Below are positions 48,409 through 56,846 of a DNA stretch of 64,000 nt, piece after piece (position 1 is the stretch's first letter; the number at the start of each line of letters is the position of its first letter). The position numbers were made by a program, and so were the translations under genes. Below the pieces are notes generated by a model. That model did no database searches and was not told the origin of the DNA. It saw only the letters and a program-made list of their open reading frames with translations. This DNA is from Catellatospora paridis (GTDB lineage Bacteria > Actinomycetota > Actinomycetes > Mycobacteriales > Micromonosporaceae), in contig NZ_ML769312.1 in NCBI RefSeq assembly GCF_009720365.1, forward strand, positions 868,001 through 932,000, in the 5' to 3' direction.

Positions 48409-51234
48409 TCAGCGCAGGGTCGGGACCCCTCCGCTGTCGAGCAGGGTCACCTCGACGCCGGGCAGGTCAGCGGCCCACCGCCGGGCGGCGGCCAGCGCCG
48501 GGTCCGCTTCGGCCCGGCCCAAGCCGACGGCATAGGAGGTCACCGGGCCGTTCCCGAACGGCCGCGGCCAGGCGTGCGCGTGCGCCGCCCCGGCCCCGTC
48601 GAGCAGGGTCAGCAGGGCGCGCATCCGCCCCCGAACGCGGCCGAGCACCTCGTCGTCGCCACGCACGCCGACCACGAGCCAGCGGGCATGACGCCGGTGC
48701 AGCGCAGGCGGCTCGATGAGCACCGGCCACGGGTCGGCACCGGCCTTCGACGCCTCCTCCATGACCTCCCACGCCTGGTAGAGCTCCTGCGTCAACAGGT
48801 CCCACCCACCGGGTCCGAGCTGGTCGGCGCAGCTGCGCACCGGCGAGGTCGGCGTCAGCACCGTGCCTTCCGGGTGTACGCCCTCAGCCTCCCCGGTCAG
48901 CGACACCGCCTGCCGCCAGTCCCACGCCGCCCAGTCCTCGAAGAAGCGCCGCAGCAACGTCTCGGGGGTGGTGTCGGCGGGCGCGCCGAGCACGGTCCGC
49001 GCGGCGAGCACCGACCAGGCCAGGCCGGGCAGCCCGCCGAACGGAGCCGAGTCGAGGCCCTTCGCCCGCGCCCAGCCCTTCACCTGCCGGGCGAGCAGCG
49101 CGAACGCGGCGTGCCGGGACCCGACGGCGGCGCGTACCGCGTCGGCGTCGCTGACCGCGCTCAGCGCCACCGCGGCGTCCTCGCCCAGCTCCGCGCGGCG
49201 GGCGACGGCGTCAGCGGGATCGAGCCCGCCCGTGCCGATCACCACCAGGTCGACGTCGAGGTTCTGCACCGACAGCCGCAGCCTCGGCACCCGGGCGTCG
49301 GCGACCGCCCGCACCGCGACCGCATCAGGCACCGCTGCCCTCACCCGGGTGGCCACGTCGACCGGATCGACCCGGCCTGGCAGCGCCGCCACGAGATCCA
49401 GATCGGCTCCCGGCAGCGCGCAGCCCATCCGCCGCGACCCCGTGACGGGCACGACCCCCTCGGCGAACCCGGCTGCCAGCCACTTGACGACCGAAGCGGC
49501 CACATCATCCCCGGCGACGGCGGGAACCAAGGCCAGCACCGGCGAAGCCGGCGGTGTTCCGGCGCCCGTGGCCTGCGCGTCGGGCAGCCAACGCAGCTCA
49601 CCAGTGCCCAGGGTCAGCACGGCGCGCGGACGCATCGGCTCGTCGCCGCGGCGCGACAGCAGCACCAGCTCGCCGACCTGCGCCCGAGTCTCGCCGAGCG
49701 CCGCGGCGCAGGCGGCCGCCACGCGCTGCGGGTCGCGGCTGCGGCCCAGCGTCAGGTGCGGGGTGAAGCCCTCGGCCCGGCCCCGGCAGCGCGGGAAACG
49801 CCGCCGCAGCGCCTGCCACAGCCGGTGCCAGGGCGCGTCGCCGTCGGCCGCCGGGTCGAGCCAGATCGTCGCGTCGTCGCGGTGGCCGAACGTGTGCACC
49901 CCGTGCAGCCGTACCGGAAACGGCGGGACCTCGGCGGCAGCCGCGGCCAGCAGCGGCGCGGCCTGCTCGAAGTCGGCCTCGGGCACGAACCCGAACAGCA
50001 CGTTCACGTGCGGCGGCCAGCGGTGGAACTGCGGGTCGTGCGCCGCGCGCAGCTCCTGGACCGCCGGCCACACCCGCTCGGGCGGCAGCCACGCCAGTGC
50101 GGTGCGGGCGGTCGGCGCGACGTCGAGCACGTCGCTCTCCCCCGCCCCGCCGAAGGCCAGGTCCACCACGACGCCGTAGTGGTCCGACGGGTAAAGGCCG
50201 TCCGGCTCGGGATGGTCGCCGACCAGCGCCGCCGCGGTGGCGGGCGCGCCGCCGCGCAGCAGGACCCGGTCCAGCCGCCGGGCCACGCCGGACAGCGACG
50301 ACACCGCGGCCAGCGGGTTGGCGACGGGGTCGAAGGTCGGCGTGCCGTCGCCGGGCCCGCGCACCTGCGTCCAGGCGTCGTCCATGCCGAGCATCGCGGT
50401 GGGCGCGGCGCCGTCGTCGTTGAAGTCGCCGAGCAGCACCAGGTCCGCCCCGATGTCGGCCAGGCCCTCGGCGAGCCGGGTCAGCTCGTCCTGCCGCCGC
50501 CGCGCGCCGTCGGCAGAGTGGTCGCTGCTCAGATGCGTCGTCGCGACGGCCAGCGGGCCGGCCGCGGTGTCGAGCACGATCGCGACGACGGCCTTGTGCG
50601 GGGCGAGCCGGTGGCTGCCGACCTCCCGGACCGGCAGCCTGCTGAGCAGCACCAGCCCACCGGGCGCGGCGGCGTCCGCGGCAGCGCTCAGGGTGTAGCG
50701 GGCGCGGACCCACGGCGCGTCGCGCAGCAGCGTGAGCAGCTCCGGCTCGACCTCCTGGAGCGCGATGACGTCCGCGTCGGCGGCGTCCAGGGCCGCCAGC
50801 AGTGCCGGCCGCCGCCGGGCGGTGTCGATGCGGTCGCTGTCGTACCGGTCCCACAGCGTGTTCCAGGTGAGCAGGCGTAGCGGGCCGGGCGCGGTGGGCT
50901 CCGGGGTGGGCGCGGGACGCCAGCCGTGGCCCGGCTGCCAGGTGTGCGCGGTGCCCGGGGTGAAGAACGGCGCGGGCAGCAGGCCGTGGTGGCGCACCAG
51001 GCCCGCGCCGGAGGTGTCGACCCGGTCGAGACCGGTCGCGCGGTCCCACACGAGCACCCCGTCGGCCTCGATGAACATCACCCGGTGCCACGGGATGTCG
51101 CCGCCGGGCGAGAACGCGGGCAGCGGCACCCGCTTGGGCCCGGTCCCGCGCTGGCGTACGCCGAGCACGAAGCGCTCCGGGTCGAACCGCGGATCCCAGC
51201 GCACCCGGTGGTAGATCTGCTCGCTGGTACGCAT
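48409..51234 (-). CDS. Four-domain RNA end-processing protein (MJ1316-EEP-2H-PAP)
   Basis: 941 residues from ATG 51234; a frame to 51387 overlaps the divergent gene. (1) ~1-85: MJ1316/DUF504 domain, 'RTSEQIYHRVRWDPRFDPER' and 'PWHRVMFIEADGVLVWDR'. (2) ~118-362: endonuclease/exonuclease/phosphatase fold, 'LRLLTWNTLWDRY', 'VIALQEVEPELL', 'LVLLGDFNDDG', 'PSDHYGVVVDL'. (3) ~375-540: 2H phosphoesterase (LigT/2'-5' ligase type), first motif 'PPHVNVLFGF' (~408), second 'FTPHLTLGR' (~493). (4) ~590-941: nucleotidyltransferase of the poly(A)-polymerase/CCA class, 'GSRRMGCALPGADLDLVAAL' with LD acidic pair, 'NLDVDLVVIG' as third Asp strand, and a helical PAP central domain 'GLDSAPFGGLPGLAWSVLAA'. All four domains act on RNA ends, suggesting trimming, phosphate resolution and tailing in one polypeptide. 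Confidence 0.82.
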   Translation of the reverse strand: MRTSEQIYHRVRWDPRFDPERFVLGVRQRGTGPKRVPLPAFSPGGDIPWHRVMFIEADGVLVWDRATGLDRVDTSGAGLVRHHGLLPAPFFTPGTAHTWQPGHGWRPAPTPEPTAPGPLRLLTWNTLWDRYDSDRIDTARRRPALLAALDAADADVIALQEVEPELLTLLRDAPWVRARYTLSAAADAAAPGGLVLLSRLPVREVGSHRLAPHKAVVAIVLDTAAGPLAVATTHLSSDHSADGARRRQDELTRLAEGLADIGADLVLLGDFNDDGAAPTAMLGMDDAWTQVRGPGDGTPTFDPVANPLAAVSSLSGVARRLDRVLLRGGAPATAAALVGDHPEPDGLYPSDHYGVVVDLAFGGAGESDVLDVAPTARTALAWLPPERVWPAVQELRAAHDPQFHRWPPHVNVLFGFVPEADFEQAAPLLAAAAAEVPPFPVRLHGVHTFGHRDDATIWLDPAADGDAPWHRLWQALRRRFPRCRGRAEGFTPHLTLGRSRDPQRVAAACAAALGETRAQVGELVLLSRRGDEPMRPRAVLTLGTGELRWLPDAQATGAGTPPASPVLALVPAVAGDDVAASVVKWLAAGFAEGVVPVTGSRRMGCALPGADLDLVAALPGRVDPVDVATRVRAAVPDAVAVRAVADARVPRLRLSVQNLDVDLVVIGTGGLDPADAVARRAELGEDAAVALSAVSDADAVRAAVGSRHAAFALLARQVKGWARAKGLDSAPFGGLPGLAWSVLAARTVLGAPADTTPETLLRRFFEDWAAWDWRQAVSLTGEAEGVHPEGTVLTPTSPVRSCADQLGPGGWDLLTQELYQAWEVMEEASKAGADPWPVLIEPPALHRRHARWLVVGVRGDDEVLGRVRGRMRALLTLLDGAGAAHAHAWPRPFGNGPVTSYAVGLGRAEADPALAAARRWAADLPGVEVTLLDSGGVPTLR

Positions 51235-51373
51235 GTCCCCCGCCTGTCGAAGATCGAGCCAAGTATGGACGGCACGCCCCGGCAGCCCCACCGGATTTCC
51301 GTCGCGATCATGATTGATCGGCTCTGAAGTGGGAAAATAGAGAGTGCCGTTTATGCGAGTGGGGGTGGCACCG

Positions 51374-52576
51374 ATGTCGGGCAACAAGACCGTCGTCTAC
51401 CAGGGCCCCGGGCACGTCAGCGTCGAAGACCTCGACTACCCGAAGCTGGAACTACAGGAACAGCACCGCAAGATCAACCATGGCGTGATCCTCAAGGTCG
51501 TCGCCAGCAACATCTGCGGCAGCGACCAGCACATGGTCCGCGGCCGCACCACCGCCCCGGAGGGGCAGACGCTCGGCCACGAGATCACCGGCGAGGTGGT
51601 CGAGACGGGGCCGGACGTCGAGTTCATCAAGGTCGGCGACCTGTGCTCGGTGCCGTTCAACATCGCCTGCGGCCGGTGCCGCATGTGCATGGAGGGCCAC
51701 ACCGGCGTATGCCTCAACGTCAACCCGGCCCGCGCCGGCGCCGCGTACGGCTACGTGGACATGGGCGGCTGGCTCGGCGGCCAGGCACAGTACGTGCTGG
51801 TGCCGTACGCGGACTTCAACCTGCTGAAGTTCCCCGACAAGGACCGGGCCATGGAGAAGATCCTCGACCTGGCCATGCTGAGCGACATCTTCCCGACCGG
51901 ATACCACGGCTGCTACACCGCGGGCGTGACCACCGGTTCCACGGTCTACATCGCCGGGGCCGGGCCGGTGGGGCTCGCGGCGGCCACGTCGGCGTTCCTG
52001 CTCGGCGCGGCGGTCGTCATCGTCGGCGACCTCAACGAGCAGCGGCTGGCCCAGGCCCGCAGCTTCGGCTGCGAGACCGTCGACCTGACCTCGGACGCGC
52101 CTCTGTCCGAGATGATCGAGCAGATCCTCGGTGATCCGGAGGTCGACGCCGCGGTCGACGCGGTCGGCTTCGAGGCGCGCGGGCACGGCGCGGACGCCGG
52201 CGAGGAGCCCGCCACCGTGCTCAACGACATCATGTCGATCGCCAGGCCGGCGGCCCGGCTGGGCGTTCCGGGGCTGTACGTGACCGGCGACCCCGGCGGC
52301 AAGGACGAGGAGGCGAAGGTCGGCAGCCTGCGGGTGCGCATCGGTCTGGGCTGGGCGAAGTCGCACAGCTTCACCACCGGCCAGTGCCCGGTCAAGCAGT
52401 ACAACCGGCAGCTGATGATGGCGATCCTGCACGACCGCACGCACATCGCCAAGAACGTGCACGCCACGGTGCTGCCGATCGACGACGCCCCGAAGGGTTA
52501 CACCGACTTCGACCACGGCGCGGCCAGCAAGTACGTGCTGGACCCGAACCGCGAGCTGGTCGGCGCGGGCGTCTGA
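51374..52576 (+). CDS. fdhA: Glutathione-independent formaldehyde dehydrogenase
   Basis: 400 residues from ATG 51374. Zinc-dependent alcohol dehydrogenase superfamily, matching the Pseudomonas-putida-type NAD-dependent formaldehyde dehydrogenase: 'ASNICGSDQHMVRGRT' with the catalytic-zinc Cys, 'GHEITGEVVETG', structural-zinc Cys cluster 'CGRCRMCMEGHTGVC', NAD fold 'VYIAGAGPVGLAAATSAFLL' and the family's long insertion 'DAAVDAVGFEARGHG'. It detoxifies formaldehyde (dismutase activity is known in relatives). It ends exactly at the OCD gene end on the opposite strand. Confidence 0.85.
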   Translation: MSGNKTVVYQGPGHVSVEDLDYPKLELQEQHRKINHGVILKVVASNICGSDQHMVRGRTTAPEGQTLGHEITGEVVETGPDVEFIKVGDLCSVPFNIACGRCRMCMEGHTGVCLNVNPARAGAAYGYVDMGGWLGGQAQYVLVPYADFNLLKFPDKDRAMEKILDLAMLSDIFPTGYHGCYTAGVTTGSTVYIAGAGPVGLAAATSAFLLGAAVVIVGDLNEQRLAQARSFGCETVDLTSDAPLSEMIEQILGDPEVDAAVDAVGFEARGHGADAGEEPATVLNDIMSIARPAARLGVPGLYVTGDPGGKDEEAKVGSLRVRIGLGWAKSHSFTTGQCPVKQYNRQLMMAILHDRTHIAKNVHATVLPIDDAPKGYTDFDHGAASKYVLDPNRELVGAGV

Positions 52577-53518
52577 TCACATGTCCACGGCCGTGCCGAC
52601 GCCGTGGGCCCGCGCCCAGTCGTGCACGACCGCGGCCGCGGCCACGTCGAGTGCGCCGTGGCCGGTCGATTTGAACACCGTCAGCCCACCCCGGCCGCCG
52701 CGGCCGGGGTGGCGCCCGTCCAGCACCGCGCCGAGCAGCGTGACCCGGCCCGGGTCGACACCCTGCAGCTCGTACGCCCCGGCGGGCGGCGGCGCGGCCA
52801 CCGCTCCGGGCCACTCCGCGAACAGGGCGGCCTCGGCGACGACGGCCGGGTCGAGTTCGTGCCCGTGCGAGCCGCCGACGGAGCTGACGTGCGCGTCGCC
52901 ACGCAGCCAGGCCCGCGGGAAGACCGGCTCGGTCGCCCCGGTGCAGCAGAACACCACATCGGCGTCGCGCACCGCCAGCTCGACGGTCGCCGCCTCGGCC
53001 TTGGGGTGCCGGGCCGCCAGCTCGGCCACGCGAGCGCTGTCCCGCCCGCCCACGACCACCGGGATCGTTGCATCCAGCGCCGCGAGCATGGCGAGCTGTG
53101 CAGTGGCCTGCACGCCGGTGCCGACCACGGCGATCCGGGAGGGCTGCGGCCGCAGCGCCCGCATGCTCAGCGTCGCCGACGCGGCGGTGCGCACGGCGGT
53201 CAGCGGTTCGGCGTCGAGCAGTGCGCGGACGCGGCCGTCGTGCTCGTCGAACAGCGCGACCAGGCCGCGGTGCGAGCTGCGACCGGCCTGGCCGGGGGTG
53301 GCGAAGACGGAGACCAGCTTGGCCGCCAGGCCGACGCCGGGCACGTAGGCGGGCATCGCGCCGAGCAGCCCGCCCGGCGCCTGCGCGGCGATCCGCGGCG
53401 GCGCGGAGACCTCGCCCCGGCTCAGCGCGACCAGCGCGACCGACACCGCCTCCAGCACCCGCAGCGGATCGAGCCCGGCCCTGGTCTGCTCCTTGTCCAG
53501 CACGAGCACGTGATTCAT
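52577..53518 (-). CDS. Ornithine cyclodeaminase/mu-crystallin family protein
   Basis: 313 residues from ATG 53518. A longer frame (to 54091) is an artefact running antisense of the IclR gene. Rossmann NAD domain: 'RIAVVGTGVQATAQLAMLAA', 'PVVVGGRDSARVAELA', 'ADVVFCCTGATEPVF', with the N-terminal 'VFATPGQAGRSSHRGLVALF' segment. Members include ornithine cyclodeaminase, alanine dehydrogenase and ketimine reductases; substrate residues cannot be assigned by eye. Its ATG overlaps the IclR stop by 4 nt, so regulator and enzyme are cotranscribed. Confidence 0.85.
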   Translation of the reverse strand: MNHVLVLDKEQTRAGLDPLRVLEAVSVALVALSRGEVSAPPRIAAQAPGGLLGAMPAYVPGVGLAAKLVSVFATPGQAGRSSHRGLVALFDEHDGRVRALLDAEPLTAVRTAASATLSMRALRPQPSRIAVVGTGVQATAQLAMLAALDATIPVVVGGRDSARVAELAARHPKAEAATVELAVRDADVVFCCTGATEPVFPRAWLRGDAHVSSVGGSHGHELDPAVVAEAALFAEWPGAVAAPPPAGAYELQGVDPGRVTLLGAVLDGRHPGRGGRGGLTVFKSTGHGALDVAAAAVVHDWARAHGVGTAVDM

Positions 53519-54339
53519 CGGGAGTTTCCCTCGCTGGTGGCGGACCGGATCGCGGCGGCGTCCCGGGTGGCAGGGCGCACGGGTGCGCCGGGTTCGGCGG
53601 GCGCGGTGAGCACGGCGGCGAGCGTCGCAGCGGCGTCGGTCAGCACCCGCTCCAGTTCGGACAGCCGGGGCTCGCCGAATTCGGCGTCGGGTCCCACGAG
53701 CGTGACGGCGCACAGCGGCGCGCCGCCCGGGGCGAGCACCGCCCGGCTCATCGAGCCGATCACCTTGTCGTTGCGGCCGTGCTCGATGGCGAAACCGGTG
53801 CCACGGACCCGGGCCAGGTCGGCCAGCAGCCCGCCGGATCCGTCCAGCGGGTGCCCGGCCGCCTGCGCGACGGCCAGGTACGGCGCGCGGGCCTGCTCGT
53901 CGAGCTGGGCGACCAGCGCGAGCGGCCCGGCGAACCGATGCACGGGCAGCGCCTCGTCGCGCAGGTCGCTGATCATCTCCAGGCGGGGCGGGCGCACCAC
54001 GTCGATCACGCGGGACCGGTCGGCCTCCAGGACCTGCAGGTTGACCATCATCCCGGTGCGCTCGGCGAGGCCTTCGAGCACGGGGCGGCACAGCGCGGCC
54101 AGCGACCGGGTCGCCGCCGCGCGGGACACCTGCAGTGCCGCGGACCCCGGCAGGTAGTGCTCCCCGGCGCGCTGCACCCAGCCGCGGCGGACCAGGTCGA
54201 CAAGCACGCGGTAGGCGGTGGCGCGGTGCAGGCCGACGGCCTGGGCCAGCTCACCGAGCCGGAGCGGGCGGTCGGCGCGGGCGACGGCCTCGATGAGGTC
54301 GAGCGCCTTGTCGACCGCCGAGCTGGCGGATCTCGGCAC
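53515..54339 (-). CDS. IclR family transcriptional regulator
   Basis: 274 residues from GTG 54339 (AGGAGG 6 nt upstream). N-terminal winged helix 'VDKALDLIEAVARADRPLRL', 'GELAQAVGLHRATAYRVLVD', C-terminal effector domain with 'GMMVNLQVLEADRSRVIDVV' and 'LPVHRFAGPLALVAQL'. It is divergent from the amidohydrolase gene; a cluster of palindromes between them (54377-54407) is the likely operator. It probably senses a substrate or intermediate of the locus. Confidence 0.92.
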   Translation of the reverse strand: MPRSASSAVDKALDLIEAVARADRPLRLGELAQAVGLHRATAYRVLVDLVRRGWVQRAGEHYLPGSAALQVSRAAATRSLAALCRPVLEGLAERTGMMVNLQVLEADRSRVIDVVRPPRLEMISDLRDEALPVHRFAGPLALVAQLDEQARAPYLAVAQAAGHPLDGSGGLLADLARVRGTGFAIEHGRNDKVIGSMSRAVLAPGGAPLCAVTLVGPDAEFGEPRLSELERVLTDAAATLAAVLTAPAEPGAPVRPATRDAAAIRSATSEGNSR

Positions 54340-54376
54340 GGGTCGCCTCCTGGGGTACAGTGCACTGACGTTTCAG

Positions 54377-54407
54377 GTAACGATACAGACGTTACATCTG
54401 CTGTAAC
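54377..54407. promoter_or_regulatory. Overlapping palindromes, probable IclR operator
   Basis: Two inverted repeats overlap: GTAACG-N7-CGTTAC (54377-54395) and GTTACATCTGCTGTAAC (54391-54407, GTTACA-N5-TGTAAC). The second ends 12 nt before the amidohydrolase ATG, next to its Shine-Dalgarno. A further CGTTT half-site precedes at 54369. Position and symmetry fit an IclR-type repressor site. Confidence 0.65.
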
Positions 54408-54418
54408 AAGGAGCACCG

Positions 54419-55726
54419 ATGGCCCACGTGGACGAGCCCGCGCCGACCCCGTACGCCCCGCCCGAGCCCGGCACGGTCACCGCGTACCGCAACGCGACGC
54501 TCATCGACGGCACCGGTGGCCCGGCCCGGCCCGGCACCACGATCGTGGTCGACGGCGACGTGATCATCGAGGTCGTCCCGGACGAGGCCGCCACCGTGCC
54601 CGACGGCGTGGCCACGGTCGACGTCGGCGGCGCGTTCGTGATCCCCGGCCTCATCGACTCCCACCAGCACCTGGCCACCCCGCCGAACCGGCCGGTCGCC
54701 GAGGCGGCACTGCGCCGGCAGGTGTACGGCGGCGTCACCGCGATCCGCGACATGGCCGACGACCTGCGCCAGATCGCCGACCTGACCCGCGCCACCCGGA
54801 TCGGCGAGATCCCCGGCCCCGACATCGCCTACGCGTCGCTGATGGCCGGGCCCACCTTCTTCGACGACCCGCGCACCTGGCAGGTCTCCCAGGGCGGCAC
54901 CCCCGGCCACGTGCCGTGGATGCAGGCGATCGACGACGAGACCGACCTGCCCCTCGCGGTCGCGATGGCTCGCGGCACGCACGCCACGGCGATCAAGGTG
55001 TACGCGGAGCTGCCCGGCGCGACCGTCGCGGCGATCACCGCGGAGGCCAAGCGGCAGGGCATCGGCGTATGGGCCCACGCCGCGGTGTTCCCGGCCACGC
55101 CCGCCCAGGTCGTCGCGTCCGGCGTGGACGCGGTCTCGCACGTGACGCTGCTCGCCCAGGAGACCGCGGACGAGCCGCTGACGTCGTACAAGACGAAGGC
55201 CCCGGTGGATGTCGAACGTCTGGTGCGCGACGGCGACCAGCGCCTCGACGCCCTCTACGCCCTGATGCGCCAGCGCGGCACCGTGCTCGACGCGACCGGC
55301 AGCATGTGGACGTGGATGGCCGAGCACGCCGACGACGCCGAGGGCAAGGCACGCGCCCTGGCCAACGACGCGCTGTCGGCGAAGCTGACCGGCGACGCGT
55401 TCCGCGCGGGGGTGCTGGTCTCCACGGGCACCGACTACGAGACCGACCCCGCGCACCCGCTCCCGTCGCTGCACGCCGAGATGGCGTTCCTGGCCGACCG
55501 CTGCGGCATCCCGGCCGAGGAGGTCATCCGCTGCGCGACGCTGGTCGGCGCGATCAGCATGGGCGCGCAGGACGTCATGGGCACCGTCGAGGCGGGCAAG
55601 CTGGCCAACTTCGTCGTGCTGGCCCGCGACCCGCGCGCCGACATGGCCAACCTGGACAGCATCGAGTACACCGTCAAGCGCGGCCGCCGCTTCGACCGCG
55701 GCGACTTCCGGAAGGACGAGCAGTGA
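54419..55726 (+). CDS. Amidohydrolase family metalloenzyme
   Basis: 435 residues of the imidazolonepropionase/prolidase-like branch of amidohydrolases. Metal site: 'FVIPGLIDSHQHLATPP' (HxH), bridging Lys in 'HATAIKVYAELPG', His in 'IGVWAHAAVFPATP' and 'VDAVSHVTLLAQ', Asp in 'VLVSTGTDYETDPAH'. The C-terminal 'GTVEAGKLANFVVLARDPRA' is the usual closing beta-strand. AAGGAG precedes the ATG. It is coupled (GTGA) to the M19 dipeptidase gene, so peptides or amides are likely substrates. Confidence 0.87.
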   Translation: MAHVDEPAPTPYAPPEPGTVTAYRNATLIDGTGGPARPGTTIVVDGDVIIEVVPDEAATVPDGVATVDVGGAFVIPGLIDSHQHLATPPNRPVAEAALRRQVYGGVTAIRDMADDLRQIADLTRATRIGEIPGPDIAYASLMAGPTFFDDPRTWQVSQGGTPGHVPWMQAIDDETDLPLAVAMARGTHATAIKVYAELPGATVAAITAEAKRQGIGVWAHAAVFPATPAQVVASGVDAVSHVTLLAQETADEPLTSYKTKAPVDVERLVRDGDQRLDALYALMRQRGTVLDATGSMWTWMAEHADDAEGKARALANDALSAKLTGDAFRAGVLVSTGTDYETDPAHPLPSLHAEMAFLADRCGIPAEEVIRCATLVGAISMGAQDVMGTVEAGKLANFVVLARDPRADMANLDSIEYTVKRGRRFDRGDFRKDEQ

Positions 55727-56790
55727 GCACCGACTACATGATCATCAACGCGCTGGGCATCCTCGACAACCCCAACGCCGAGCACTCGCTGTCCGCCGCG
55801 CACAAGCTCGTCCAGGACAGCGACGACCTCACCATCGACGCGCGCACCATCGCCGACGCGCACGCCTCCGGCCTGACCGCGGTCAACATCACCCTCGGCT
55901 ACACCATGGGCGACGCCGAGCCGTACGCCCACACCCTGCGCGAGATCGACGTCTGGGACCGCTTCGTCGCCGACAACCCCGCCGACCTGGTCAAGGTGCT
56001 CACCGCCGACGACATCCGGGCCGCGCACCGCGACGGCAAGGTCGGCATCATCTACGGCTTCCAGAACGCCGTCGCCGTCGGCGACGACCCCACCCGCGTG
56101 GCACAGTTCCACCACCTGGGCGTACGCGTCATCCAGCTGACCTACAACCAGGCCAACCACATCGGCGACGGCTCGATGGCCCCGCAGAACCGGGGGCTCA
56201 CCCCGTTCGGGCACGAGGTCGTCGAAGCCCTCTGCGACAGCCGCATCATGGTCGACCTGTCGCACAGCGGTGAGCACACCTGCCTGGAAGCCACCCGGAT
56301 CGCGAAGCTGCCGGTGTCCATCAACCACACCGGCTGCCGCGCCCTGGTCGACCTGCCCCGCAACAAGACCGACGAGGAGCTGCGCCTGGTCGCCGAGCGC
56401 GGCGGCTTCGTGGGCGTCTACTTCATGCCCTTCGTCAACGCCACCGGCCACGCCCGGGCCGAAGACGTCGTCGACCACATCGTCCACGCGGTCAACGTGT
56501 GCGGCGAGGACTTCGTCGGCATCGGCACCGACGGCACCGTGACCTCCATCGACGACCTCGACGGCTACCGCACGCAGCTCGCCGAGCACGTGGCGCACCG
56601 GCAGGCCGCGGGCGTCGGCGCGGCGGGCGAGCGCGCCGACACGTTCCCGTTCGTCGAGGACCTGCGCGGCGTGGACCAGTTCCACAAGCTGATCCGCCTG
56701 CTGGAGCAGCGCGGCTTCAGCGAGACCCGGATCGAGAAGATCATGGGGCGCAACTTCCTCGACTACGCCGACCGCGTCTGGGCCGCCTGA
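55723..56790 (+). CDS. Membrane dipeptidase (peptidase M19) family protein
   Basis: 355 residues from GTG 55723, overlapping the amidohydrolase stop (GTGA) with GGAAGGACGAG upstream. M19 fold features: 'DARTIADAHASGLTAVNITL', 'YGFQNAVAVGDDPTRVAQFH', 'GVRVIQLTYNQANHIGDG', metal ligand Glu/His in 'VVEALCDSRIMVDLSHSGEH' and 'PVSINHTGCRALVDLPRNKT', 'DFVGIGTDGTVTS'. M19 enzymes hydrolyse dipeptides, often with a D-residue, or cyclic and beta-lactam-like amides. No signal peptide, so it is cytosolic. With amidohydrolase and OCD it probably degrades a modified dipeptide or amino-acid derivative. Confidence 0.88.
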   Translation: MSTDYMIINALGILDNPNAEHSLSAAHKLVQDSDDLTIDARTIADAHASGLTAVNITLGYTMGDAEPYAHTLREIDVWDRFVADNPADLVKVLTADDIRAAHRDGKVGIIYGFQNAVAVGDDPTRVAQFHHLGVRVIQLTYNQANHIGDGSMAPQNRGLTPFGHEVVEALCDSRIMVDLSHSGEHTCLEATRIAKLPVSINHTGCRALVDLPRNKTDEELRLVAERGGFVGVYFMPFVNATGHARAEDVVDHIVHAVNVCGEDFVGIGTDGTVTSIDDLDGYRTQLAEHVAHRQAAGVGAAGERADTFPFVEDLRGVDQFHKLIRLLEQRGFSETRIEKIMGRNFLDYADRVWAA

Positions 56791-56846
56791 CGCCCTGAGC
56801 GAACGGGGGCCGCCATCCAGCGGTCCCCTGCCTAGGCTCGGACGGC

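Noticed and set aside
48574-50880. 768-codon antisense frame opposite the RNA-processing gene
   Set aside because: Composition is Arg/Gly/Gln-rich without motifs; the minus-strand frame holds four recognisable domains.
52577-54091. Long N-terminal extension of the OCD-family protein
   Set aside because: The extra 191 residues are Arg/Ala-rich and antiparallel in frame to the real IclR gene on the same strand; ATG 53518 with ATGA overlap is a better start.
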